Shown: positions 8,814 to 18,864 of the stretch, in pieces
Layout: every line of letters begins with the position of its first letter
How positions within the stretch are numbered: the stretch's first letter is position 1
Origin: Anaeromicrobium sp.
Lineage (GTDB): Bacteria; Bacillota; Clostridia; Peptostreptococcales; Thermotaleaceae
Reading direction: 5' to 3'
Assembly (NCBI RefSeq): GCF_025210435.1
Contig: NZ_JAOART010000063.1
Span: 1-51,900, forward strand
Length of the DNA stretch: 51,900 bases
Position numbers and translations under genes: made by a program
Notes under the pieces: generated by a model
Told to the model about the DNA's origin: nothing
What the model saw: the letters and a program-made list of their open reading frames with translations, nothing else
Databases searched by the model: none

Positions 8814-9383
8814 TTACTTATCTGGATATAGGTTATCAAAATACTCCATAGGAGATTTTATTTTCATTTTTCCAATACTATTAACAACTTTTCCATCTAC
8901 TAAAATCTGTACCTTTTCATTTCCAGGTAATATAGTTAAAGAGTTTACTATGGATGCAACAAGTAACTGAGCATCATCTTTAGTTCCCTTAAAATTATTA
9001 AATTCCTTTGATAAATTTACCCTTACTAAAGATCCATCCTTTTCAATGGATAATAGGTCAGTTCCCTTTGGAATGACATTTTCATATTCTCCAAATTCTT
9101 TAAAGTTTATTAATTCATTCATAACAAACTCTTCCATAGTATTTCCTTCTAATTTTGGATCATCTTCCTTTATAGTATATCTCTCATCAAATAGATAAGG
9201 CATATTTCTATTTTTTAAATAAAGAACATAATTTATATCCTTAGCCTCTTTTTTTATAACTTCCTCTGTCACTGGTACTTCCGTGTTTACTTCTTGTTTT
9301 TCTTCTTCCTTTTTTCCACACCCTATAAACAGGCTAGTCACCATTGTTAGCATGCAAATTCCTAAAATTATTTTTTTCTTCAT
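8814..9383 (-). CDS. GerMN-domain lipoprotein
   Basis: 189 residues from the ATG at 9383, chosen because AAAGGGGGA lies 6 bases upstream. A lipoprotein signal peptide is plain: KKK, a hydrophobic core and a lipobox ending in IGC at about residue 22, then a charged linker. The rest (about 45-185) has the GerMN pattern of beta strands and amphipathic helices seen in sporulation and germination lipoproteins such as GerM. Expected location is the outer face of the membrane. Its start overlaps the end of the DUF523 gene by 50 bases, suggesting coupled translation. Confidence 0.8.
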   Translation of the reverse strand: MKKKIILGICMLTMVTSLFIGCGKKEEEKQEVNTEVPVTEEVIKKEAKDINYVLYLKNRNMPYLFDERYTIKEDDPKLEGNTMEEFVMNELINFKEFGEYENVIPKGTDLLSIEKDGSLVRVNLSKEFNNFKGTKDDAQLLVASIVNSLTILPGNEKVQILVDGKVVNSIGKMKIKSPMEYFDNLYPDK

Positions 9384-9843
9384 CTTTAGTTCCCCCTTTA
9401 ATGTGATAGTTATACTCATTATGCACAATTATGCCATGTTTTTTCAAAAGAGCCGAAGTGACTCCATCTCCCCTTTTCTTTTCACCAGAAAATGTTCCAT
9501 CATATATGAAATTTGAACCACAGGATGGAGAGTTTTCCTTTAATATGACCTCTTTAACATTATATAATTTTGCAATATGAAGAGTTTCATAAGCACCCTT
9601 TAAAAACTCCTTTGTTTTATCTTCTCCCCTTTTATTTAAGACCTTCCCACAACCATCTATAACTGCCCCTGTCCTATGGATTATTTCACAGGGTATCCTT
9701 GGAGTAGGAAGACCTCCTAACTGTTCAGGACATATTGGTATTATATTTTTTCCCCTTGTCAATTCTAATATATCATATTTTAAGTTGTTTTTGCCATTAT
9801 ATTTACAATTTACACCCAATAGACATGCACTTATTAAAATCAT
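9334..9843 (-). CDS. DUF523 family protein
   Basis: 169 residues. The family signatures are clear: an N-terminal SACLLGVNCKYNGK, then ICPEQLGGLPTPRIPCE, and KENSPSCGSNFIYDG, giving conserved cysteines and glycines that could bind a metal or cofactor. No function is established for the family. ATG follows AGGGG. It ends inside the GerMN gene, with a C-terminal tail beyond the conserved GVTSALLKKHGI that may be non-essential read-out. It starts 10 bases after mutS2 ends. Confidence 0.85.
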   Translation of the reverse strand: MILISACLLGVNCKYNGKNNLKYDILELTRGKNIIPICPEQLGGLPTPRIPCEIIHRTGAVIDGCGKVLNKRGEDKTKEFLKGAYETLHIAKLYNVKEVILKENSPSCGSNFIYDGTFSGEKKRGDGVTSALLKKHGIIVHNEYNYHIKGGTKDEEKNNFRNLHANNGD

Positions 9844-9853
9844 TTTAATACCC

Positions 9854-12223
9854 CTATTTTAAAGTTACTATGGTAGCTCCACTTCCACCTTCACTAAAAC
9901 CACCTATTCTAAATTTATCCACATGTTTATGCTTCTTTAACAACTGGGTAATACCTGCCCTTAATATGCCCGTTCCCTTACCGTGAATAATAGTCACTTC
10001 TGTTAGGTTAGCAATATACGCATCATCTAGATATTTATCCGTTTCTACTAAAGCATCCTCTAGACTTTGTCCCCTTAAATCTAAACTAGTCTTCACATTT
10101 GATTTTTTAGATTTATAAATTTTACCTATTCCGCTTTTCTTAACAGATTTTTTCTTATTTTTATCTTTTTTAAGATTCTTCACATTAACGTTTATTTTCA
10201 TTATACCTGCTTGAACTGTTAAATCTCCATTGGAATCTGGTTTTGTCAAAACAGTTCCTTGCTGATTTAAGGAAAGGATTATAACATCATCTCCAACCTT
10301 TATATCCTTTGGAGTTAAATTGCTAAGTTCCATGTTTAAGTCAAGACCGTCCTCAAGTCCATTTAAACTAGTTCTTAACTTCTTTCTCATCTCTTCTATT
10401 TTTCTATTCTTATCTTTCTCACTTTGAGCATGGTGAAGATCTCTTAGTTCCTTTATTATATTATCAGCTTCTTCCTTTGCTTCTTTTAATAGTTTCCTTG
10501 CCTCTTGTCTTGCTTCCCTTAATACAGTTTCCCTTTGATGCTTTAATTTTTCCTTTTTACTTTCAAACTGTTCCTTTTCCTTCTCTATTTGAATCTTTAA
10601 CCTAGAAGCTTCATCCCTTTCTTCTTGGGCAACCCTTTTATCCTTCTCAATGGTCTGAAGTATTTCTTCAAATTCAATATTTTCTTTCGTAAGTAATCCT
10701 CTAGCCCTATCTACAATAAAATCACTTAAACCTAATCTCTTTGATATTTCAAAGGCATTAGATTTTCCTGGAACTCCAATTAAAAGCTTATATGTGGGAC
10801 TTAAAGTCTGTACGTCAAATTCCACTGAAGCATTTTCTACCAAGTCTGTAGTTAAAGCATATTCCTTAATCTCTGTGTAATGGGTAGTAGCTATGGTCTT
10901 ACTCTTAAAACCAGCTAGATAATCTAGTATGGAAATGGCTAAAGCCGCTCCTTCTGTAGGATCAGTTCCTGCACCTAATTCGTCTAATAAAACTAGGGCA
11001 TTTTCCTCCACATGATCTAATATATCCACAATATTGCTCATATGGCCTGAAAAAGTACTTAAGCTTTGTTCAATACTTTGCTCATCTCCAATATCTGCAA
11101 AGACCTGTTTAAACACAGACATTCTCGTTCCATACTGGGCTGGTACATGTAGACCACATTGGGTCATTATGGTTAAAAGTCCTACAGTCTTTAAAGTTAC
11201 AGTTTTACCACCCGTATTAGGTCCCGTAATAACTAATGTATTAAATTCATCTCCAATCCATATATTACTTGGTACAACCGTATCCTTGTCAAGTAATGGA
11301 TGACGACCATTTTTGATTCTTATAAAACCATAATCATTTACTTTAGGTTCTATGGCATTCATATGTACCGCTAATTTTCCCTTTGCAAATATGAAATCTA
11401 GCTTCTTTAATATTTCTTGATTAGCTAATATTTCATCCTTTTTCTCTGCCACCATAAGAGTTAATTCTAACAATATTCTTTCTATTTCTGATTTTTCCTG
11501 AAGCTTTAATTCCTTTAATTTATTGTTAAGTTCTACTATGGCCATAGGCTCTATGAACAAAGTGGCCCCTGAGGAGGATTGATCATGGATGAGTCCTGGT
11601 ACATTAGCTCTGTATTCTTGTTTTACAGGTATAACATATCTATCGTCCCTCATGGTTATGATACTATCTTGAAGATATTTTTGCTTTGACGTGGAGGATA
11701 TCATGGAATTTAATCTACTTCTAATAGTACCATTTTTATTTTCAATCTCCCGTCTTATATGTTTAAGTGTAGGTGATGCATTGTCAGAAATTTGATTTTC
11801 ACCAATTATACACATATCAATCTTATCTTCCATATATTTAAAAGTATTAAGAGCACTAGTATATCCACTTAAACGATCATAGGTGTTATCTTCACCAGCT
11901 TCCCTTATAAATGATCTTATTCGCCTAGCAGCCCTTAGGGTATCACATACTTCTAATAATTGTCCTGCATATAGGGAAGATCCAATTTCTGCCCTTTTTA
12001 GATACATTAATAAATCATGTATACCACCTAAATTAGGATTTCCTCTCCTTAAAATCAAACTAGTGGCCTCTGCTGTTTCCTCCTGCATAGTTTTAACTTC
12101 ATCTATGTTAGTGGCCGGCTCAAGGTTATCTACCAAATCTTTTCCTAATGTGCATGTGGCCATTGACTTTAACATTTCTTTGATTTTTGGAAATTCTAGT
12201 ACATTTAAAGTCTTTTTATTCAT
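9854..12223 (-). CDS. mutS2: Endonuclease MutS2
   Basis: 789 residues, the normal length. The MutS-type ATPase has its P-loop GPNTGGKT at 334-341, Walker B DELGAGTDP and the TTHYTE switch. A long charged coiled coil follows (about 515-625). The C-terminal Smr nuclease domain (about 713-789) shows LDLRG and the HGKGTGILR motif. It lacks the mismatch-recognition domain of MutS. The family acts on branched DNA and, in B. subtilis, on stalled ribosomes. It lies 12 bases after the U32 peptidase gene, as in many clostridia. Confidence 0.96.
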   Translation of the reverse strand: MNKKTLNVLEFPKIKEMLKSMATCTLGKDLVDNLEPATNIDEVKTMQEETAEATSLILRRGNPNLGGIHDLLMYLKRAEIGSSLYAGQLLEVCDTLRAARRIRSFIREAGEDNTYDRLSGYTSALNTFKYMEDKIDMCIIGENQISDNASPTLKHIRREIENKNGTIRSRLNSMISSTSKQKYLQDSIITMRDDRYVIPVKQEYRANVPGLIHDQSSSGATLFIEPMAIVELNNKLKELKLQEKSEIERILLELTLMVAEKKDEILANQEILKKLDFIFAKGKLAVHMNAIEPKVNDYGFIRIKNGRHPLLDKDTVVPSNIWIGDEFNTLVITGPNTGGKTVTLKTVGLLTIMTQCGLHVPAQYGTRMSVFKQVFADIGDEQSIEQSLSTFSGHMSNIVDILDHVEENALVLLDELGAGTDPTEGAALAISILDYLAGFKSKTIATTHYTEIKEYALTTDLVENASVEFDVQTLSPTYKLLIGVPGKSNAFEISKRLGLSDFIVDRARGLLTKENIEFEEILQTIEKDKRVAQEERDEASRLKIQIEKEKEQFESKKEKLKHQRETVLREARQEARKLLKEAKEEADNIIKELRDLHHAQSEKDKNRKIEEMRKKLRTSLNGLEDGLDLNMELSNLTPKDIKVGDDVIILSLNQQGTVLTKPDSNGDLTVQAGIMKINVNVKNLKKDKNKKKSVKKSGIGKIYKSKKSNVKTSLDLRGQSLEDALVETDKYLDDAYIANLTEVTIIHGKGTGILRAGITQLLKKHKHVDKFRIGGFSEGGSGATIVTLK

Positions 12224-12234
12224 GTTCCCTCTCC

Positions 12235-14661
12235 TTACTCTACGCCTCTAAAGAAATGCCCCTTGGTTATTCCTTTATTTTTTAATTCTTCTATCTTATG
12301 TGTATATTGGTCTATTTTACCATATATACCATTAGTATATATATCCATTATTTCCTTTACTTCTTTCCTTGACTCTATAGTAAAATCTAATCTTAAATTT
12401 TTCACACCCGATTTAATTATCCTATCTAGGTCTTGTGCCACAAATAGTGGACTTGTGTTTAATATTTCTACCTTACATTCTTCGTGGATCCTAATAGGGA
12501 ATTGCGCCTTTAATTTATCCTTTAAATAAAAACTATCTTTTCTACATTCACCACATACCCTTTGTATATGTTCCTTTTTAGTTAAAGCATGTATAGGACA
12601 ATACTTGCTAATCATAAGAGGAGCCCTTCCATATACAATAATTTCACACCCATTATAATATTGTACTATATCTTTTATCTGTTTTAAATTAAGTTCTAAG
12701 GATAGGGTAAATATTTTCACACCCTCTTCCTTTAAAAACTGGGCCGTATTCTTATTAAATACGTTTATGGAATAATCACAAAATATGTTCTTTTTATTTT
12801 CTTTTATCCTATTTAAAGTTCCCATATTTCCTGCCATGGCACAGGAACTATTTTTTATTATGTCTTCTATCTTTTCTAACTCCTTATCAGATGTGATTCT
12901 AAAAAAGGCAGGTATGATTTTTTCTTTTCCCAAATTCATGGCATCTTCTAAGGAATCCATATGGTCATAATATATTCTATTCACATCATATTTTAAAACT
13001 TCTTTTAACTGATCTATATTAGAACATTTAGCACTAATACTAATTTCATCTCCATGGACCTTCTCATATCTATTTAAATAATCCTTTAATTTCTTATTAA
13101 ACTCATCTTCCCTTACTAAAGGCCTATCCTTTATTACCCTTCTTAAATCCGTTAATTTGTCTATGGCATTTCTTCTCAGTTCATTTAACACAGATACGGG
13201 AAAACTCACATTAGGATCTAACTCCATATTTAAATCCACAAGTTCGTAGGCAGTACTTTTTAATTTATTTATTTGATTATATACCCTATCTTCACCTATG
13301 GGCCTATTAATGGCCTTTTCTCCCATTTTTTCACTAAATTCATTTACATAGTTCCCATCATGATCCCATAGGCATAACTCTAGTTTTTCTCCAATTTTAC
13401 CAATAAATTTGCCATATACATTTATCCTTTTATTATGTTTTTCATAAGTTGATCTAGCCTCAACAAGTAATTTTTCATCTAATATTTTATATACAGGATT
13501 ACCTACTTGAGCCCTTTTATTAAAATCCAATTCAACCACTTGCTTACTAGTGGCCCTATCTATTAATTTATTGTTTATTTTCATATTATTAATATATAGT
13601 TGAGGATTGTCCCTATTTGTGGCCCATATCTCTATCTTATCCTTTTTGTTTAAATCCTTTTCTAATTTGATTTTTATTTTTTTTCTCTTACTATCATAGG
13701 ACACTACTTTTCCTAAATAAGTTCCACGATTACTAGGTTTTTCAAAACTCATGAACCCTTTACCACTTTCACCTAGAATATATCCCTTTGTAAATTTCCT
13801 ATTAAACATTTGTGCAACATTATTTAGGGACTCTTTGTCATCTTTAATCTCTTTATAATCGTAATAATGATCTATATATTCCCTATAGGTTCTTATTATA
13901 GTAGCCACATATTCGGGTCTTTTCATTCTACCTTCTATCTTTAAAGAAAAATTACCAACCCCTAATATTTCATCTATATTTTCTAGAATATTTAAATCCC
14001 TAGGACTTAATAGATAGTTACCTACTTTACTCTTTATTTTTTCATGGGAACTTAATAGATCATATTCTTTTCTACATGGTTGAGCACATCTACCTCTGTT
14101 ACCACTTCTTCCCCCTATCATACTACTCATTAAACATTGGCCTGAATAACTAACACACAAAGCTCCATGGACAAAAATCTCAATATCTAAATCCGTATTA
14201 TCATATATGTATTTAATTTCTTTCATGTCCATTTCCCTAGCTAACACTACCCTTTTAAAACCTAGTTTCCTTAAGAATTTTACATCCTCTAGATTATGGG
14301 CTGTCATTTGGGTACTAGCATGTATTTCAAAATCAGGTAGCAAATCCTTAATCATTTTGGCCACACCTAAATCTTGAACTATTATAGCATCTACACCTAT
14401 ACTATATAAAAAGAATAGATACCTTCCTAAATCCTTCATTTCCTTATCTAATATTAAAGTATTTATAGTTACAAATATTTTTGTATTTCTAACGTGACAG
14501 TATTCTACAGCTTCTTTCAGTTCTTCTTCATCAAAATTATTAGCACTCTGCCTAGCATTGAATAATTTCCCACCTAAGTAAACTGCATCTGCTCCATTTT
14601 CCACTGCTGCCTTTAAACTTTCCATACTCCCTACAGGAGCCAATAGTTCTACTTTATCCAT
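12235..14661 (-). CDS. U32 family peptidase / RlhA-like rRNA hydroxylation protein
   Basis: 808 residues from the ATG at 14661, preceded by GGGAGTG. The N-terminal U32 domain starts with the typical ELLAPVGSMESLKAAVENGA and carries the family cysteines in SGQCLMSS and GRCAQPCRKEY. A DUF3656-like middle section and a second cysteine group near the end (KYCPIHALTK, CGECRKDSF) complete the long form. Long members include E. coli RlhA, needed for C2501 hydroxylation of 23S rRNA; others were first described as collagenases. RNA modification is the likelier role. It sits between zapA and mutS2. Confidence 0.88.
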   Translation of the reverse strand: MDKVELLAPVGSMESLKAAVENGADAVYLGGKLFNARQSANNFDEEELKEAVEYCHVRNTKIFVTINTLILDKEMKDLGRYLFFLYSIGVDAIIVQDLGVAKMIKDLLPDFEIHASTQMTAHNLEDVKFLRKLGFKRVVLAREMDMKEIKYIYDNTDLDIEIFVHGALCVSYSGQCLMSSMIGGRSGNRGRCAQPCRKEYDLLSSHEKIKSKVGNYLLSPRDLNILENIDEILGVGNFSLKIEGRMKRPEYVATIIRTYREYIDHYYDYKEIKDDKESLNNVAQMFNRKFTKGYILGESGKGFMSFEKPSNRGTYLGKVVSYDSKRKKIKIKLEKDLNKKDKIEIWATNRDNPQLYINNMKINNKLIDRATSKQVVELDFNKRAQVGNPVYKILDEKLLVEARSTYEKHNKRINVYGKFIGKIGEKLELCLWDHDGNYVNEFSEKMGEKAINRPIGEDRVYNQINKLKSTAYELVDLNMELDPNVSFPVSVLNELRRNAIDKLTDLRRVIKDRPLVREDEFNKKLKDYLNRYEKVHGDEISISAKCSNIDQLKEVLKYDVNRIYYDHMDSLEDAMNLGKEKIIPAFFRITSDKELEKIEDIIKNSSCAMAGNMGTLNRIKENKKNIFCDYSINVFNKNTAQFLKEEGVKIFTLSLELNLKQIKDIVQYYNGCEIIVYGRAPLMISKYCPIHALTKKEHIQRVCGECRKDSFYLKDKLKAQFPIRIHEECKVEILNTSPLFVAQDLDRIIKSGVKNLRLDFTIESRKEVKEIMDIYTNGIYGKIDQYTHKIEELKNKGITKGHFFRGVE

Positions 14662-14752
14662 TAGTTTCACTCCCAATTGATCATCCTTAATTCTACACAA
14701 CAAAAAAGTAGTAATATTATTATATCACTACTCCTAGGTCAAATACTCATTT

Positions 14753-15319
14753 TTAACCCTTTTCATCAAAAGTATCAATAAAGGAATCTAATTCTTTTTT
14801 AGCTTGAACATATTTTATTTGACTATCAAAAACCTTGCTTTGAAGTTCTTCATTTTCTTTAGCTAGTTTATCTAGTTCCTGTTCCTTGAGTGCAAGGGTT
14901 GTTTTCAAATTTTCTATTTCCCTTAATTGTTCTTCCTTTTCGTTAAGAACCATTATAAGTGCCTTTTTCTCTTCTTCTAAAAGTCGTATACTATCTTCAT
15001 ATGCAACTTTATTTTCTTCCATTTCACTTTTAGTAGCAACAATTTCTGCCTTAGCTTCATTTAAAGCTTCTAAGGGCTCCTCTAACTTGTTTTTCCACCC
15101 TTGAACTTCTTCCCTAGATTTCATATATTCATCAGCTATATTTAGGGACGTAAGTACGGCTACCATGGATGTGCTTAGCTGATTGCTCTTTCTGGCCACA
15201 TCTATCATTTTATCATCCACATAATTGGCAATCCTTTGTATATATTCTCTAGACTCTGTCCCTACCATAGTATATTCTTGTCCATATATTTTAACTACTA
15301 CTTTTCGTTTATTGCTCAT
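14753..15319 (-). CDS. zapA: Cell division protein ZapA
   Basis: 188 residues. The first 85 match ZapA (VVVKIYGQEYTMVGTESREY, then AVLTSLNIADEY). It is followed by a long coiled coil rich in glutamate and lysine (about 85-180), which is longer than in the short B. subtilis protein but common in clostridia. ZapA binds FtsZ and bundles its filaments at the division site. ATG follows AGGAGAGG. It normally stands close to pheT; here about 7.7 kb separates the two. Confidence 0.92.
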   Translation of the reverse strand: MSNKRKVVVKIYGQEYTMVGTESREYIQRIANYVDDKMIDVARKSNQLSTSMVAVLTSLNIADEYMKSREEVQGWKNKLEEPLEALNEAKAEIVATKSEMEENKVAYEDSIRLLEEEKKALIMVLNEKEEQLREIENLKTTLALKEQELDKLAKENEELQSKVFDSQIKYVQAKKELDSFIDTFDEKG

Positions 15320-15587
15320 AACACCTCTCCTTTTAATATGGAGTCTTCTAAATTCATAAGTTCCATTTGTAAGGATTTATTTCTTTCATTAGTAAAATTT
15401 TAACTATATTCATTATTTTATCCTTAGTGTATTACTATGAAACACATTTAACGGAATTCTTTTACCTTATATTTCCATATACATCATATATAATTTAACT
15501 ATATTATACCTTAGTAACAGTATAATTACTATACTTCCTTCTAAATTCATCTTTTCCTTTTTTTATTTGAAACTTCCTACCCATAAG
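15320..15587. other. AT-rich intergenic stretch upstream of zapA
   Basis: No ORF, tRNA or clear hairpin was seen. Several AT-rich -10-like hexamers occur on the minus strand (around 15485-15530) and may include the zapA promoter, but none has a convincing -35 partner. Confidence 0.4.
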
Positions 15588-15728
15588 TTAGGCATATTCA
15601 AAAAATAAATTAGTCATTTTCCTCGTTATGGAATCGCTCACATATGTTTAATATGCTCACTCCCCATGCCTTGAAAATAATCCAAATTCTTCAGGAACCT
15701 GACTAGTTTATTTTTTTCATATGCCTTA
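15588..15728. repeat. GGCATAT foldback element, copy B
   Basis: The core 15591-15725 has inverted ends (GGCATATTCAAAAAATAAAT / TTTATTTTTTTCATATGCC). It is flanked by a direct TTA on each side (15588-15590 and 15726-15728), a possible 3-base target duplication. The interior matches copies C and D (AATATGCTC, CATGCCTTGAAAATAA). Non-coding. Confidence 0.88.
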
Positions 15729-15790
15729 TGTAAAAATGTATTTCTTAATATTTTCCTGAAGTAGGCTCACATTCTAAAAAAAACTCTAAA

Positions 15791-15834
15791 TAATAAGAGA
15801 AAGTTGGCGAAATATCACCAACTTTTTCTTATTA
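15791..15834 (-). terminator. Terminator of the BceAB-like operon
   Basis: A 17-base inverted repeat (TAATAAGAGAAAGTTGG / CCAACTTTTTCTTATTA) with a 10-base loop. On the minus strand its first arm overlaps the permease stop codon TAA. Confidence 0.85.
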
Positions 15835-17793
15835 TTTTATTGCTCTTAAATATTGGTTTTTAGTTATCATATAAAAAAGCGTATTTATTATTCCATATAC
15901 AAGGTACATAACTCCAGAATAAAAAAGGACTTGCCCATAGGAGCTAGAGTTGCCTATTAAATTTGAAAATACCATAGTATCTGCTGATTTCATAGCAAAT
16001 ATACTATGAATTATGCCGACTATAATAGGAATTAAAAACACAGGCATGACTCTTTTTGATACAACCCTACTTTCTATACTTTTGCACATACCTACTTTTC
16101 TTAAAATTTCATACTGTTTTTTCTCTTCCTCTGCTAACATTAACTGTTTAAAATATAAAAGGCTTGCCGTCATAAGTGCAAATACTACCCCCATGAACAT
16201 TCCAATAAAACATACTAAGCCAAAACTTTGTAGTGATTCATCATAAAAATCATATGCAGTTCTATAACTTCCTACGTTCTTCTCTAATACATTCTTTAAA
16301 TCCATATTTAACTTTTTAGATTCTAATGAATCTTCAAAGGAATATACATAGGCCTTATCATACAAAACTCCATCCTCTGTCCTATCTCTTATCTCTTTTC
16401 TTTCTAATAGGTCATTAAAATCCTCATCGTCAAGAATAATAGTATGGAAAGCCCCAAAATCTAGAAATCTAAAATTCATAAGATTTTTAATAGAAATTTC
16501 TTTATCCTGAAAATTTATTCTCTTTCCAATGAAAACCTCTTCTTCATGGCCCATATATCCTGCCATAAATGTGGCCTCTCCAGCTTTTAAATCTATCATC
16601 TTGTAGTTTTTATGTTTACTTGCCCACATGAGCTTTTTAAATAGGGACTCTGGATATACCCTAAGATAATCATCTTCATATTTGCCATAGCTTATAATTT
16701 CCCCATTTTCTACTTTAGGAGAACATACATATCTCTGTGCCACAACTTTTTTATCTATTTTTTTATTATGCTTTTTTAAAACTTCATCTACCTTATTTTC
16801 TATTTTATTATCCCCTGTATAAAAATATAAGTCATATCCTATTGTTTTGTATACATTTTTTCCAGCATTGAGATAAAGTACATATCCTGTTGAAAATGCA
16901 GTGGCTCCTACTGCTGATAAAATGGCTATAGTAGCCATAATAGTACTTATAGATTTGACTTTATGGGAAAAGAAATTAATAGCTATTAAATTTCCTCCAT
17001 TATAATAAGTTTTTTTACGCTTTTTCATAATATTTATTATCTTAGGTAAGCCTGCCCAAAATAATAAATAGGTTCCACTTATAGTTAATATTAAAATTAA
17101 CAAACTATACTTTAGTACCATATATGCTCTAGGATTACAAGCTAACATGTATCCACTACCTATTAATAGTAGAGATATGACAAGAAGGGTATATGACCCT
17201 TTACCCTTTGATTCTGAAATTTTGTCTCCCTTAAATAAATCTACTAATTGAAATTTATTGATTACTCTAGAACTTCCAAGACCCATTATGGAGAATATTC
17301 CTAAAAAAATTCCCATTGTAATTAATATGGATTTAAAATCCACACAAAAGTCCACTTCTCCCACATAAGAAATTATTGTTATATTAATTAATATCATGGC
17401 CATAAACTTAGAAAATATTATTCCCATAATAATACCTACTATTATGGCTCCCATACCTACTATTAAGGTTTCTATAAATATTAATTTAGTAATTTTATAG
17501 TTACTCATTCCAAATAGGGAGTATGTGGATATTTCTTTTTTTCTAGCTCTTATAAAACTATTATTAGAAATAATCAAGAAAAATACTATAAAAACCAACA
17601 TGATAATACCAAAGCTCTTGAGTAAAGCTTTATATCTATCATCATAAGTAAAGGCCATAAGTACACTTTTATTTTCCATAAGGGCTAAGAATGTATATGC
17701 TGTAAATACACTAAAGGTTAGGGACAAAAAATACATAATATATTTCTTAAAATCCTTTTTTATATTATTTAAAGCTATTGTTTTAAATTTCAT
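15832..17793 (-). CDS. BceB-type ABC transporter permease
   Basis: 653 residues from the ATG at 17793, which has GGAGGTAATAG upstream; the site lies inside the end of the ATPase gene. FtsX-fold membrane segments are followed by a large extracellular domain (about 305-525) and the last segments. This is the ten-helix layout of BceB permeases, which recognise peptide antibiotics bound to lipid II cycle intermediates and signal to a partner kinase. Its ATPase, kinase and regulator are all adjacent. The actual ligand cannot be read from sequence. Confidence 0.9.
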   Translation of the reverse strand: MKFKTIALNNIKKDFKKYIMYFLSLTFSVFTAYTFLALMENKSVLMAFTYDDRYKALLKSFGIIMLVFIVFFLIISNNSFIRARKKEISTYSLFGMSNYKITKLIFIETLIVGMGAIIVGIIMGIIFSKFMAMILINITIISYVGEVDFCVDFKSILITMGIFLGIFSIMGLGSSRVINKFQLVDLFKGDKISESKGKGSYTLLVISLLLIGSGYMLACNPRAYMVLKYSLLILILTISGTYLLFWAGLPKIINIMKKRKKTYYNGGNLIAINFFSHKVKSISTIMATIAILSAVGATAFSTGYVLYLNAGKNVYKTIGYDLYFYTGDNKIENKVDEVLKKHNKKIDKKVVAQRYVCSPKVENGEIISYGKYEDDYLRVYPESLFKKLMWASKHKNYKMIDLKAGEATFMAGYMGHEEEVFIGKRINFQDKEISIKNLMNFRFLDFGAFHTIILDDEDFNDLLERKEIRDRTEDGVLYDKAYVYSFEDSLESKKLNMDLKNVLEKNVGSYRTAYDFYDESLQSFGLVCFIGMFMGVVFALMTASLLYFKQLMLAEEEKKQYEILRKVGMCKSIESRVVSKRVMPVFLIPIIVGIIHSIFAMKSADTMVFSNLIGNSSSYGQVLFYSGVMYLVYGIINTLFYMITKNQYLRAIK

Positions 17794-18547
17794 ATCTATT
17801 ACCTCCAATAATAGCCATAACATCAATTATTGAATTAAATAGTTCTGATTTGTTCCCGTTTGAATATAATTCATTATAAATTTCTCCATCTCGAATAAAC
17901 ATTATCTTATCACAATAACTAGCTGCATATATATCATGGGTAACCATTAATATGGTAGTTTCATACTCCTTATTTATAAAGGAAATTAAATCTAATAGAT
18001 TTTTACTAGATTTAGAATCTAAATTTCCAGTAGGTTCATCTGCTAAAATTATCTTGGGATTTGTTATTAGTGCCCTACACGCAGCAGCTCTTTGTTGCTC
18101 TCCCCCGGATACTTCATAGGGATATTTATTTAATATATTCTCAATACCAATTTTTTTACATAACTCCCCTAATTTAGACTCCATATATTCTACAGAAGAA
18201 TCCCTAAGGGCCAAAGGTAATAATATGTTTTCCTTCAATGTCATAGTATTTAACAAATTATAATCTTGAAATATAAAACCTATATTATTCATTCTATGGT
18301 ATGCCAGTTCTTTTTTATTTAATTTAGTAATATCCTTATCTCCTATATATAATTTTCCTCCTGTAGGTCTATCAATACTTCCCAATATATTTAATAGGGT
18401 AGTTTTTCCAGACCCGGAAGGACCCATAACACCTAAAAATTCACCCTTTGATATTTCAAAACTCACATCCCTAAGGGCCACATATTCCTTTGATTTTTTC
18501 TTACCCCCATAAATTTTACTAATATTTTTCACTCTCAAAGTTTCCAT
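17783..18547 (-). CDS. BceA-type ABC transporter ATPase
   Basis: 254 residues with Walker A GPSGSGKTT, Q-loop FIFQDYNLL, signature VSGGEQQR, Walker B ILADEPTGN and switch VTHD. Similarity is to the MacB/BceA group that pairs with FtsX-like permeases. ATG follows GGAGGAGAGAG. The last 11 bases overlap the permease start, so the two are translationally coupled. Upstream is a 220-base foldback repeat that may carry or disturb its promoter. Confidence 0.95.
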   Translation of the reverse strand: METLRVKNISKIYGGKKKSKEYVALRDVSFEISKGEFLGVMGPSGSGKTTLLNILGSIDRPTGGKLYIGDKDITKLNKKELAYHRMNNIGFIFQDYNLLNTMTLKENILLPLALRDSSVEYMESKLGELCKKIGIENILNKYPYEVSGGEQQRAAACRALITNPKIILADEPTGNLDSKSSKNLLDLISFINKEYETTILMVTHDIYAASYCDKIMFIRDGEIYNELYSNGNKSELFNSIIDVMAIIGGNRYEI

Positions 18548-18580
18548 AATCTCTCTCCTCCATATGACTTAACTAATCTC

Positions 18581-18799
18581 TATAGATTTCTTTATACACT
18601 AACTTGCCTATAAGGGAAACTATTGAAAATCTTTAGAACCCGGGAACGTCACAACATCCTATGCTACTCCAACATGACACATGAACCTATATACGAAGGT
18701 TCACACTTTCGCTTGTGACAAGGACTTGGGTGGAAAAGATTTTCAATGGTTTCCTGAAATAGGCTCGCATAAAGCTAATTTATACACCAGAAATCTATA
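18581..18799. repeat. Nested inverted-repeat element, copy 2 (about 220 bp family)
   Basis: Second copy of the element at 506-734, same orientation. Its ends are TATAGATTTC (18581-18590) and GAAATCTATA (18790-18799). Inside are the long GCCTAT...ATTGAAAATCTTT arms, the GTCACAA/TTGTGAC stem and a perfect TGAACC/GGTTCA hairpin. It fills most of the gap between the kinase gene and the ABC genes. Confidence 0.82.
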
Positions 18800-18864
18800 A
18801 TTAAATCATACCTCACAAGAAGTTTTAAAAAAATCGAATAGACTTACATTTTCCCAATACAACC

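Noticed and set aside
9334-9428. Frameshift joining DUF523 and GerMN into one gene
   Set aside because: GerMN has its own ribosome site, ATG, signal peptide and lipobox; the families are unrelated.
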